Assembly: GCA_035551355.1 (NCBI GenBank)
Contig: DASZNF010000148.1
Span: 1 to 22,223 of the forward strand
Length of the DNA stretch: 22,223 nt
Direction: 5' to 3'
Source of the DNA: DATATV01 sp035551355
GTDB lineage: Bacteria > Actinomycetota > Actinomycetes > Mycobacteriales > Pseudonocardiaceae
Positions 1 to 7,029 of the stretch are shown piece after piece. The position numbers and the translations under genes were made by a program. The notes below the pieces were generated by a model that saw only the letters and a list, made by a program, of their open reading frames with translations, was not told the origin of the DNA and searched no databases. Every line of letters begins with the position of its first letter. Positions within the stretch are counted from its first letter, which is position 1.

Positions 1-2156
1 ATCCCGCCCATGCCGTGCAGCGCCGCGGGCAATACCGCGGTAGTCGGGCCCACGGCCAGTTGGCGATTCAGATTCTCCAGAAACTCGATTCGGCCGGTGA
101 AGTTCGGATTGCGCGGCGGCACGTTACCCCACACCGGCGGCGCCTCATCCCCGCGCCGCTCGTACCCGAGCAGCGGGGAAAGGGAGCTGCGCGGGTACCC
201 GCTCGCCGACTGGACCTGGCTGCCCGTACTGAACTCGTCATCAGGGATGTCGGTTTGCGCCGATGCCACGGATATCGGCCTGCCGGGATCGGTCGCGGTG
301 CCCTCGGCTGTCTTCGACATAGTTCTGCTACCCACTGACGGTGTGTCCGGTTCCTGCCCGGATGGACGGGAAAGCTTGTCCTCGATGACGGTCAGTCGCT
401 GCGCGCGCTCCAGGTATGGCCCGCTCAGCGCATTCATGACGGCCCGTTCGTTCGCCAGGTCGGACATCGATACGGAGTCGTCAGGGATCGGAGTGCTGTT
501 GGGCTCCGAAATAGCCCGGTACATACGTCTCAGACTGGCGAACTGGCCTCCGAAACGCTCAGATACGGTGCATAGCACACGCACCGTATCTGATCTGCGC
601 AGTCCGCTGAGCAACTCCTCGCGGACGCCTTGACGGGCATGGTACCGGAGATTATCGGATCGTCTGCGCTCCCCTTCGCCGGGGTCGGTTTCAAATAATC
701 CGCTGGTCAGGACCTCGGCCAGGTGTTCGACACCGGCCTCCGGCACAAGCTCGTCCAACACCGACCTGGCCACGGCAAGGGTTACCGGAACTGCAGCTAG
801 CAGAGAGGCGAGACGAAAGGCGGTTGGCGATGCGGTGTGTCGAAAATAATTCACCCGTTCGAGAGATGAAACGCCTTCAGGTATCTCTTTTTCCGGATTT
901 TCGGCGTCTTTCTCGATAATCTCTTGCTCTGTCCGGCGGGAATCGTCGGTCAGCCACACCGTGGTATCGATCGGGTGATCGTTGTGCCCGAGCAACAACT
1001 GCACCCATCGGCGCAGCCAGCGCGCCTCCAGCTCGAATACCGGAACCGGCACCTTGTGCTCCGGCACCTCGGGACCGGGCTCGAGCCAGGAGTCCGGGAG
1101 GCTCACCGCCCACCGGGCATTCGGCTTCAGCCGGCCGTGCGTGGTCAGGGTGGCGCGGTGTGGCCGGAGCCCGCCCTTGGGCCACAACCGTTGCGGCAGC
1201 AGGTGAATCACCGAGGTCGGCATGGATCGGCCCCAGTGCGCCAGCACCCGGCCGAACGAATCGTCCCGCCACCGATTGCTCACCCCGTCGGTGACCACCA
1301 GCACCACCCGCCGGCCAGTGGTGTCGGCGACCTCGGCCGGTGGCCGTGGTGGCGTGTCCGCGACTTCCCCACGCAGCATGGGGATCTCCGGCGCGCCCGC
1401 GGTGAGCGCCACGCTGTCCAGCAGGCGGCGCTGGATGGTGCGGAAGGTGCCGAGTTGCTCCAGGAACGACTCGAACGCGGAGATGGTCGACCGCCAGAGG
1501 ACGGTGGACGGATTGGCGTCGACGACCAGCGTGAGATCGAGCCACCGTTCCATCACAGGCCGGATCACCGGCAGCCACAGCTGATCCTGCACGGCCCGTT
1601 CGGCGGTGGCCTCCTCGTCGAGTATCCCCTCCGGGCCGTGGCGTGCCAGCACTCGCCGGTGCAGCGGGCGCAGCGCCCGGGCCATGGCCACGGCGTCCGA
1701 CAGCGGTGAACGAGCCACCGCGAGCCCCGATGAAACCAGCAGCGATCCAGAGCCGATGTCGTCGGACCAGGTCATCGTCCCGAGCTGCAACACCTGAGCG
1801 GACCGGTCCGGAGTTGCCGCACGCGATTCGTCATCGCCAGAATTCGCTTCCGCCGCATCGTCCGCGTCGGGCGGGCGCTCGTTGGGAGGCTCGAACTCGC
1901 CGCCCTTGACCTGGTGCGCCTCCTCCGGTGCGGAATCCTTGCTGTCAATGGGAATTACCGGCTCGGCGGGGCTTTCCCGGGTGGCCTGCCAGATCGCCGC
2001 CGCGAGCCACCAGGTGTCGGCTGCCTCGAACGGCGTCAGCGACTCTTCCAGGGTCGGTACCGGGGCGAGTCCACGGCCGCGCCGAAAATCATTCCCTGAC
2101 GGGGACCTCGACAGGGTGTCAAGATCCTCCCGGGGAAATCCGGCTGGTTCGGCCAC
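1..2156 (-). CDS. vWA-like / NB-ARC fusion protein, FxSxx-COOH-system TPR (FxsT)-like, partial
   Basis: The frame is open from a GTG at 2156 to the left edge (718 codons), so the protein is C-terminally truncated here. Residues about 40-60 (TPFEAADTWWLAAAIW) resemble the start of SAV_2336-type proteins. Residues about 190-400 look like a vWA-like Rossmann domain, with VVDANPS in the MIDAS position and VVLVVTDGVSNRW further on. Residues about 435-545 (SPTAFRLASLLAAVPVTL, then LAEVLTSGLF and GVREELLSGL) match the winged-helix-like region seen in SAV_2336/FxsT proteins. After a disordered linker, WGNVPPRNPNFTGR (about residues 679-692) and LHGMGGI at the very edge are the hallmark entry to an NB-ARC P-loop, normally followed by TPRs. 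The start lies one base after the MoxR stop, so translational coupling is likely. Third codon positions are A/T-richer than in flanking genes, especially around 480-960, which suggests transfer. What is seen is the motifs; the FxsT assignment rests on family knowledge; the missing half is inferred. Confidence 0.82.
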   Translation of the reverse strand, partial: MAEPAGFPREDLDTLSRSPSGNDFRRGRGLAPVPTLEESLTPFEAADTWWLAAAIWQATRESPAEPVIPIDSKDSAPEEAHQVKGGEFEPPNERPPDADDAAEANSGDDESRAATPDRSAQVLQLGTMTWSDDIGSGSLLVSSGLAVARSPLSDAVAMARALRPLHRRVLARHGPEGILDEEATAERAVQDQLWLPVIRPVMERWLDLTLVVDANPSTVLWRSTISAFESFLEQLGTFRTIQRRLLDSVALTAGAPEIPMLRGEVADTPPRPPAEVADTTGRRVVLVVTDGVSNRWRDDSFGRVLAHWGRSMPTSVIHLLPQRLWPKGGLRPHRATLTTHGRLKPNARWAVSLPDSWLEPGPEVPEHKVPVPVFELEARWLRRWVQLLLGHNDHPIDTTVWLTDDSRRTEQEIIEKDAENPEKEIPEGVSSLERVNYFRHTASPTAFRLASLLAAVPVTLAVARSVLDELVPEAGVEHLAEVLTSGLFETDPGEGERRRSDNLRYHARQGVREELLSGLRRSDTVRVLCTVSERFGGQFASLRRMYRAISEPNSTPIPDDSVSMSDLANERAVMNALSGPYLERAQRLTVIEDKLSRPSGQEPDTPSVGSRTMSKTAEGTATDPGRPISVASAQTDIPDDEFSTGSQVQSASGYPRSSLSPLLGYERRGDEAPPVWGNVPPRNPNFTGRIEFLENLNRQLAVGPTTAVLPAALHGMGG
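559..593. repeat. Perfect 13-bp inverted repeat (hairpin) inside the NB-ARC fusion gene
   Basis: The arm TCAGATACGGTGC at 559-571 is repeated exactly in inverted orientation at 581-593, with a 9-nt loop. It lies inside the coding frame between the winged-helix-like region and the linker, and the encoded peptide is quasi-symmetric (SDTV...TVSE). It has no T-tract, so it is not a typical intrinsic terminator. It could be an mRNA structure, a protein-binding site or a small insertion. Confidence 0.9.
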
Positions 2157-2157
2157 G

Positions 2158-3261
2158 TCACACCGCGGATGTCAGCTGTCGCCACAACGCGTCCCGCATG
2201 CGCAGCCAGGACGCCTCGTTGGGATTGTGTCGGCCGGAGGTGGCCAAGAACAGCGCATCGAGCAACCGATCGGCTGGCAGAGCGCCGTCCCGTCCGCTGG
2301 TACGTACGAACTCCCGGATCAGCGCCGACTGCCGCTCGTCCTGCGAGTCTCCGAGTTGCGCGGCGACCATCGCGGCGAGTTTTTCCTGGCTCGGCGGCAG
2401 GATTTCCAGTTGCAGGCACCGACGCAGGAAAGCGGGCGGGAAATCGCGTTCCCCATTGCTGGTCATCACCACGATCGGAAAGGCCCGGCACAGCACCCGG
2501 CCGGACCGGATGGACGCTTTCCGGTCCGGGTCGTCGGTGAAAAGGTTCAGTTCGGGGGTGCGGCTGCTCACCCGGGCCAGTTCCGGGATCGAGAAGCCGC
2601 CGTCCTCGAAGATGCCCAGCAGATCGTTGGGCAGATCCATTTCACTCTTGTCCAGCTCGTCGACCAGCAGCACCCGGGGCAGCTCGCTGGGCAGAAAAGC
2701 GGTGCCCAACGGGCCGAGTCCGATGAAATCTCCCAGCGAATCGTCGGCCAGCAGCCGGCCGATATCGGCCGGGCCCTCGACCGCGGCCGGTACTGCGGCC
2801 CGGGCTGCGGCGATCGCCTGTGCCCGGCCGATGGCGTCGTAGCCGTACAGGCTCGATTTCATGGTGGTCTGGCTGGTGATGTGCCAGCGCAGCACACGGC
2901 CGAGGGCAAGTTCGCGAGCGATCAGATAGGCCAGCGTCGATTTCCCGGAGCCGGGCGGACCGGTCACCAACAACGGACGCCGTAAGAATATCGCGGCATT
3001 GATCATGTCCAGTTCGTGCGCCTCCGGCGCGACGGCGAACTGCCGATCGGCCGGCCCGATTCGGCGGACCGACTCGCGGTCGTCATCAGGAGGAATGTCT
3101 TCGTCCGGAACCGGTCCGCCGGCGAAGGTCCGCCACGGCGGGGGCGCGGGCAAATGTTGATCGAGCCGAAAACCCGGACGCGGGCGGCCGGTTCCGTGGT
3201 AGATCCACCATGCGGGCGGAGCGGACCGCAATGCTTGCGCCTGTTCACGATGCTCGTTCAT
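2158..3261 (-). CDS. MoxR-family AAA+ ATPase of a ternary conflict system
   Basis: This is a 367-residue AAA+ ATPase. The N-terminus has the WWIYHGTGRP and PPPWRTFAGG segments typical of MoxR proteins encoded beside SAV_2336/FxsT genes. The ATPase core shows Walker A GPPGSGKS (residues 101-108), Walker B VLLVDELDK (about 197-205), sensor 1 VVMTSN (264-269) and an arginine-finger-like FLRRC (279-282), so it should be active. MoxR ATPases work with vWA partners to remodel or assemble protein complexes, and the adjoining vWA-like gene fits that. The ATG at 3261 follows a strong GGGAGG ribosome-binding site. It overlaps the upstream gene by 17 bases and ends one base before the downstream GTG, so all three genes are almost certainly one transcript. 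The substrate is unknown. Confidence 0.9.
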   Translation of the reverse strand: MNEHREQAQALRSAPPAWWIYHGTGRPRPGFRLDQHLPAPPPWRTFAGGPVPDEDIPPDDDRESVRRIGPADRQFAVAPEAHELDMINAAIFLRRPLLVTGPPGSGKSTLAYLIARELALGRVLRWHITSQTTMKSSLYGYDAIGRAQAIAAARAAVPAAVEGPADIGRLLADDSLGDFIGLGPLGTAFLPSELPRVLLVDELDKSEMDLPNDLLGIFEDGGFSIPELARVSSRTPELNLFTDDPDRKASIRSGRVLCRAFPIVVMTSNGERDFPPAFLRRCLQLEILPPSQEKLAAMVAAQLGDSQDERQSALIREFVRTSGRDGALPADRLLDALFLATSGRHNPNEASWLRMRDALWRQLTSAV

Positions 3262-5029
3262 TCGCGGCCTCCCCCCTGGAGTTGCCGGGAAGCGAGGGGT
3301 CGAGTTTTACCAGGCGCCTCGGGTCGTCCCACATTAGCACCAGATTGTGTATTGCGTCCGCAAAAGTTTGTTGATCGTTCGGCTCAATCATCGTCTTCCT
3401 TCGTGCGGACAGCAGGCGGGCCGGAAGTTGACGTAACCCGCCATGCTCGGCCAAATGGGTGACCGCGGTCCGAAGAATTTCCTCGGGGCATCGCGGGTGA
3501 ACCCACAAGACCGCTGGCAGTCCGGATCGCAATGCCGCGGCCAACTCATCGCCCGGACGCGCCTCCACGTCGGGACCCTGGCTCAATACGATCGCCACGA
3601 GTTGCGGATCTGTCAGTTCGGCGTTGATCCGGTACGGCTGGTCGGGATCCGCCGGCCGGGCGAAATGCACGCGGGCCTTGTGCGGCGCGGAAGTCAGGGT
3701 CTGCCAACGGTTGTGCCACACTCGATGCCACTGCGCTGACCTCATCCTCTCCAGTGAGCGCAGCACCACCGTGTACTCCAGGGACAGCGGCACCGCACCC
3801 GGCGTGTTCGCCTCCTTGCGCCACCGCTGCACCGGCAAGTGCAGCAACGTCCTGGGCAGCACGAATTCCAGTGCCACCTCACCACGAAAGCCCGACCAGG
3901 CGATTTCAGCGCGCCTGACCAGATCGTCGATCTCATTTTCCAGATCGGCCGAGCCGACCACGCGAACATCACTGCGCTGGGGCGGCCACACCTCCGGATT
4001 GTCCTGCCGCAGATGAGACACGAGCAACCGCTCCGGGTCAACACCATCGTGCTCGACCAACACCATCAGGTGAAGTAGGGCGTCATCCTCGGGCTTTTCG
4101 GTAACACGAAATTCCCGGACCTGGTCCAGCACACGATGCCGCCCGGCCACGGACTCGTTCCAGGCCAGCAACTTCTGGCCGAGCTTCTCCTCCACGCGGG
4201 TGGTCAGCAGCGCGACGAATATCAACACCGGCGGCACTCCGACCGGCCGGGCGTTGATGTCCAGCAGGTATTCCACCGCGTCCCAGACGGTCGGGCCGAC
4301 TCCGTCGGCCGGCACGTTCACCCCGGTGGCGCGGGCCACCAACACGGGCAACTGCGCGACTTCCACATCGGTCAGCAAACCGCGCAGTTCGTCGTGTTCG
4401 GCCTCGGACAACACATCCAGTGGCTGAGCGATCGAGGTTCTTCCTTCAATCGCGCCGAAAATCCGTAACCATCCGGTTTCGTGCACGTGTTTGACGTCGA
4501 CGGAAACCCGCTCAAATGCGGGTCCGGCGACGGGATCCTCCGAGATTGCGCTGTGGTAGACCGAATCGGAAGCGATCAATGCGAGCACTCCGCCCGACTC
4601 CCTGAAGCGAGCCTTCGGATCCGGCGCGTCCAAAAGTCTGGCGCTCATGTTCAGCGCATCGCTGACGTCTCCCTGCGCCGCGTGCGACACCTCGCCGGCA
4701 TGCAGCACCATACGCAGCTGGATGGTGGCCGCGGCGGAGTGCACCTTGTTGTACCGCAACAAAGCCGCGAACAACCGACTGGCCAGGTGGTCGGCCAAGG
4801 TCAGCCAGGAACAACTCGCGGGTACCAGGATGAGCGCACCATCGCCGCGGTCGTACGAGCGGCAATTCGCCCACCCGATCCCGGATTCGTCGAATCCCTG
4901 CTCCAAGATCTGGTAGAGGCCCGCCTGCATCGCGACCTTGTCCAGGTGGGTTCGGCTGGGGTTGGTGAAGTCCGCAATGTCGACCGCGACAATCCGGTAG
5001 TAGCCCTCTGGTGAGTCCCGTGATGACAC
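3245..5029 (-). CDS. Class III cyclase-like domain fused to VMAP-C-like domain
   Basis: This is a 594-residue protein with a GTG start at 5029, preceded by GGGGAGGA at seven bases. Residues about 10-195 match a class III nucleotidyl cyclase homology domain: VAVDIADF (first metal Asp, D17), YDRGDGAL (second metal Asp, D63), MVLHAGEV, and ALNMSARL carrying the Asn/Arg pair (N127, R131) that stabilises the transition state. The usual purine-selecting Lys position is Tyr, so substrate and activity are uncertain. Residues about 209-300 form a helical middle region similar to effector-associated or VMAP middle domains. Residues about 308-570 fit VMAP-C: LEFVLPRTLLHLPVQRW, then LSLEYTVVLRSLERMR with W434 and W442, and VLWVHPRCP. 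VMAP proteins are the adaptor/effector third component of vWA-MoxR-VMAP systems. The gene leads the operon and overlaps the MoxR gene. VMAP-C assignment is by motif recall, without a profile search. Confidence 0.8.
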   Translation of the reverse strand: MSSRDSPEGYYRIVAVDIADFTNPSRTHLDKVAMQAGLYQILEQGFDESGIGWANCRSYDRGDGALILVPASCSWLTLADHLASRLFAALLRYNKVHSAAATIQLRMVLHAGEVSHAAQGDVSDALNMSARLLDAPDPKARFRESGGVLALIASDSVYHSAISEDPVAGPAFERVSVDVKHVHETGWLRIFGAIEGRTSIAQPLDVLSEAEHDELRGLLTDVEVAQLPVLVARATGVNVPADGVGPTVWDAVEYLLDINARPVGVPPVLIFVALLTTRVEEKLGQKLLAWNESVAGRHRVLDQVREFRVTEKPEDDALLHLMVLVEHDGVDPERLLVSHLRQDNPEVWPPQRSDVRVVGSADLENEIDDLVRRAEIAWSGFRGEVALEFVLPRTLLHLPVQRWRKEANTPGAVPLSLEYTVVLRSLERMRSAQWHRVWHNRWQTLTSAPHKARVHFARPADPDQPYRINAELTDPQLVAIVLSQGPDVEARPGDELAAALRSGLPAVLWVHPRCPEEILRTAVTHLAEHGGLRQLPARLLSARRKTMIEPNDQQTFADAIHNLVLMWDDPRRLVKLDPSLPGNSRGEAANERAS

Positions 5030-5053
5030 AAGGCATTCCTCCCCAGGCTGGCG

Positions 5054-5082
5054 AGACTACTGCAAAAATACCCGCCTGAGAA
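5054..5082 (-). promoter_or_regulatory. Candidate promoter of the conflict operon
   Basis: On the minus strand TTCTCA (5082-5077) is followed after 17 bases by TAGTCT (5059-5054). The spacing is ideal and the hexamers are moderate matches to a SigA-type promoter. Transcription would start near 5047, giving a leader of about 18 bases with the ribosome-binding site before the GTG at 5029. The site overlaps the terminator of the upstream gene. Confidence 0.45.
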
Positions 5083-5106
5083 CCGCGAGGAGTGCCGTTT
5101 GGCGGG
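5064..5106 (-). terminator. Intrinsic terminator after the saccharopine-dehydrogenase-like gene
   Basis: Reading the minus strand, CCCGCC (5106-5101) pairs with GGCGGG (5076-5071). Inside it AACGGC and GCGGTT form a further near-complementary stem. The hairpin is followed directly by TATTTTT (5070-5064). The stem plus T-tract begins about 18 bases after the stop codon of the upstream gene. Confidence 0.55.
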
Positions 5107-5123
5107 ATTCCGCGGTGCTGGGC

Positions 5124-6179
5124 TCAGCGCACCCGGACTTCGCCGACCTCCACCCCGTCGCATTCGGCCAGGAACTCCGCGCCCAGCGCGGTAGCCGGGG
5201 TATGCGCCCCCGGTGTGACCTTCCCGCCCAGCACATGCCCCACCGCCCGCAGCGTCGAATCGGCGGTGAACTGATAGGCGGCCGGCAGGCTGACCGCCGC
5301 GGTCGCCGTGCGGCCACCGGCCCCGCGCACCTTGCCCCACGCCTCGGCCCGCCCCCTGGACTGCCGTTCCTCGCTCGGTCCGCGGGCCAGCTGATCCACC
5401 AGCGACATGCCGAACTTGCGGACCGCCGGCATACGCAGCAGCGGACGCAGGAACTGCTCGCCGCGGCTGATCAGGTCGACGCTGCCGGGCACCACGGTGT
5501 AGGTGGTGATGGTCGGGATGCCGGTCGAACGGTAGGCAGAAGCCAGATCGCCCCACGGGATCGCGGCCACCTGCTTGGGGCCGGACGGGAACTCGGCCAC
5601 GGTCGAGCGGTGGGCCAGCGGCACGCTGCGCAGCTCGCCGTCGATCCGGGTCTGGGCGCCCTGCCCGACCCCGTCCACCGCGGTCTTCAGCGTGCCCGGG
5701 CTGATGCCGCCGCCCACGGTGAACGCCAGCTCCAGTTCGACCGCGTCGTCCACCGCGTCGGCCAGCATCTTGGCCAGGCAATCCGTTGGCACCACGTCGA
5801 ATCCGGCGCCGGGCAGCAACACGACACCTTTCTCCTTGGCCTGGTCGGCGCGGGCGTAGACGGCTTCGAACACGGCGATCTCGCCGGTGATGTCCAGGTA
5901 GTGGGTGCCGGCGTCCAGGCAGGCCGACACCATCGGTTCGGAGGTGCTGGCGAACGGGCCGGCGCAGTGCGCCACCAGGTCCACCTCGGCCAGCGCGTCC
6001 CGCAGCCCGGTGGGGTCGAGCAGGTCGACGACCTTGTGCGCACAGCCCAGCTCATCGGCCAGCGGCACGATCTTGGCCGCGTTTCTCCCGGCCAGCACCG
6101 GCCGTTCGCCGCGCTCCAGAGCCAGCTTGGCCAGCAACTGCCCGGTGTATCCGTTGGCGCCGTACAGCATCCAGGTCAT
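5124..6179 (-). CDS. Saccharopine dehydrogenase-like NAD(P)-binding oxidoreductase
   Basis: The protein of about 351 residues begins MTWMLYGANGYTGQLL, a Rossmann GxxGxTG dinucleotide-binding motif at residues 7-13. The following segments AGRN, DLVAHCAGPF, CLDAGTHYLDITGE and PGAGFDVVPTDCLA are characteristic of the saccharopine dehydrogenase-like / trans-acting enoyl reductase family of actinobacteria. Members are soluble NAD(P)-dependent enzymes, some linked to lipid or polyketide reduction; the substrate here cannot be told. The ATG at 6179 is preferred because the Rossmann strand starts there; a TTG at 6200 in the same frame would add seven residues. It lies 46 bases downstream of the ispD-like gene on the same strand and is probably co-transcribed with it. 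Confidence 0.85.
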   Translation of the reverse strand: MTWMLYGANGYTGQLLAKLALERGERPVLAGRNAAKIVPLADELGCAHKVVDLLDPTGLRDALAEVDLVAHCAGPFASTSEPMVSACLDAGTHYLDITGEIAVFEAVYARADQAKEKGVVLLPGAGFDVVPTDCLAKMLADAVDDAVELELAFTVGGGISPGTLKTAVDGVGQGAQTRIDGELRSVPLAHRSTVAEFPSGPKQVAAIPWGDLASAYRSTGIPTITTYTVVPGSVDLISRGEQFLRPLLRMPAVRKFGMSLVDQLARGPSEERQSRGRAEAWGKVRGAGGRTATAAVSLPAAYQFTADSTLRAVGHVLGGKVTPGAHTPATALGAEFLAECDGVEVGEVRVR

Positions 6180-6225
6180 ACCGGGATTATCACCGGGCAA
6201 CCCGTCCCCCGCTCAACCTCATCGA

Positions 6226-6951
6226 TCAACCCCGCCCGGCCAGCACCTGCTCGGCCAGCGCCAGATCGTGCGGGTAGGTCACCTTGACGTTGCGATGTTC
6301 ACCGGCGATGCAGCGCACCGCGATGTCGGAATAACGGGCCATGCAGGACGCGGTGTCGGTGCCGGCGAACCCGTCCCGGTCGGCCTGTTCGTAGGCCCGC
6401 AGCAGCGGCTCGGCGGCGAAACCCTGCGGGGTCTGCACGGCCACCACCCCTTCCAGCGCTCCCCCGCTGACCCGATCTCCCTCCGGGTCGACCGCGACCA
6501 GGTCGGCCCGCGGCAGGCCGGGGATGGCGCCGCCGTGGGCCCGGGTCTCGGTCAGCACCGCGGTGATCAGCTCGGTCGACACCAGCGGCCGCGCCGCGTC
6601 GTGGATGAGCACGGTGTCCACCTGCCCGGACTCGATGCGTCCGGCCAGGTGGCGCAGCGCCATCAGCTCGGACTCCTGCCGGGTCGCCCCGCCATTCACG
6701 AGTTCCACATCGTCGCGGCCGAGGTCGGCGATCACCTCGTTGGCGTAGTCGGCGTCCTGGGGCCGGATCACCAGCACCGACACCCCGATCTCGGGCACCC
6801 GGCCCAGCGCGGCCAGCGACCAGGACAGCAACCGGCGTCCGGCCAGCGGCAGGTACACCTTGTTCAGCTCGGCCCCGACCCGGGAGCCATAACCGCTGGC
6901 CAGTACCACTCCGGCCGCAACAGCGCCGGTTCGCCCATTCGCCGATCGCAC
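6226..6951 (-). CDS. IspD/TarI-type sugar- or isoprenoid-phosphate cytidylyltransferase
   Basis: This is a protein of about 241 residues of the MEP cytidylyltransferase fold, which transfers CMP from CTP to a phosphorylated polyol. The nucleotide-binding loop ASGYGSRVG (residues 18-26) precedes N30-K31, the position where IspD normally has Pro-Lys. TRQES, LIHDAARPLV (the HDAARP motif), VQTPQGF and GTDTASCMAR follow in the expected order. The Pro-to-Asn change and TDTAS in place of the usual TDDAS/TDDAG mean it may be a paralogue with another substrate rather than the essential ispD. The GTG at 6951 is chosen because it gives the normal family length and lies exactly six bases after a TATCCT -10 box, implying a leaderless message. 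In-frame ATG at 7020 and a start at 7047 exist but would leave almost no divergent intergenic space. Confidence 0.78.
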   Translation of the reverse strand: MRSANGRTGAVAAGVVLASGYGSRVGAELNKVYLPLAGRRLLSWSLAALGRVPEIGVSVLVIRPQDADYANEVIADLGRDDVELVNGGATRQESELMALRHLAGRIESGQVDTVLIHDAARPLVSTELITAVLTETRAHGGAIPGLPRADLVAVDPEGDRVSGGALEGVVAVQTPQGFAAEPLLRAYEQADRDGFAGTDTASCMARYSDIAVRCIAGEHRNVKVTYPHDLALAEQVLAGRG

Positions 6952-6957
6952 CGGGCA

Positions 6958-6963
6958 AGGATA
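6958..6963 (-). promoter_or_regulatory. Leaderless -10 box of the cytidylyltransferase gene
   Basis: TATCCT on the minus strand (6963-6958) is followed by six bases and then the GTG at 6951. No convincing -35 was found at 16-18 bases. The same TAnnnT-N6-start pattern recurs at three other genes in this window. Confidence 0.45.
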
Positions 6964-7029
6964 GGGGAACCCACGGCCGACCGGCACAAATGCCCTGGTC
7001 GGGTCGATCTCATATGACATGGTGGTGCG

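Noticed and set aside
10..2985. Several long open frames on the plus strand
   Set aside because: They lie opposite the vWA/NB-ARC and MoxR genes, have no domain-like sequence, and reflect the frame bias of GC-rich DNA.
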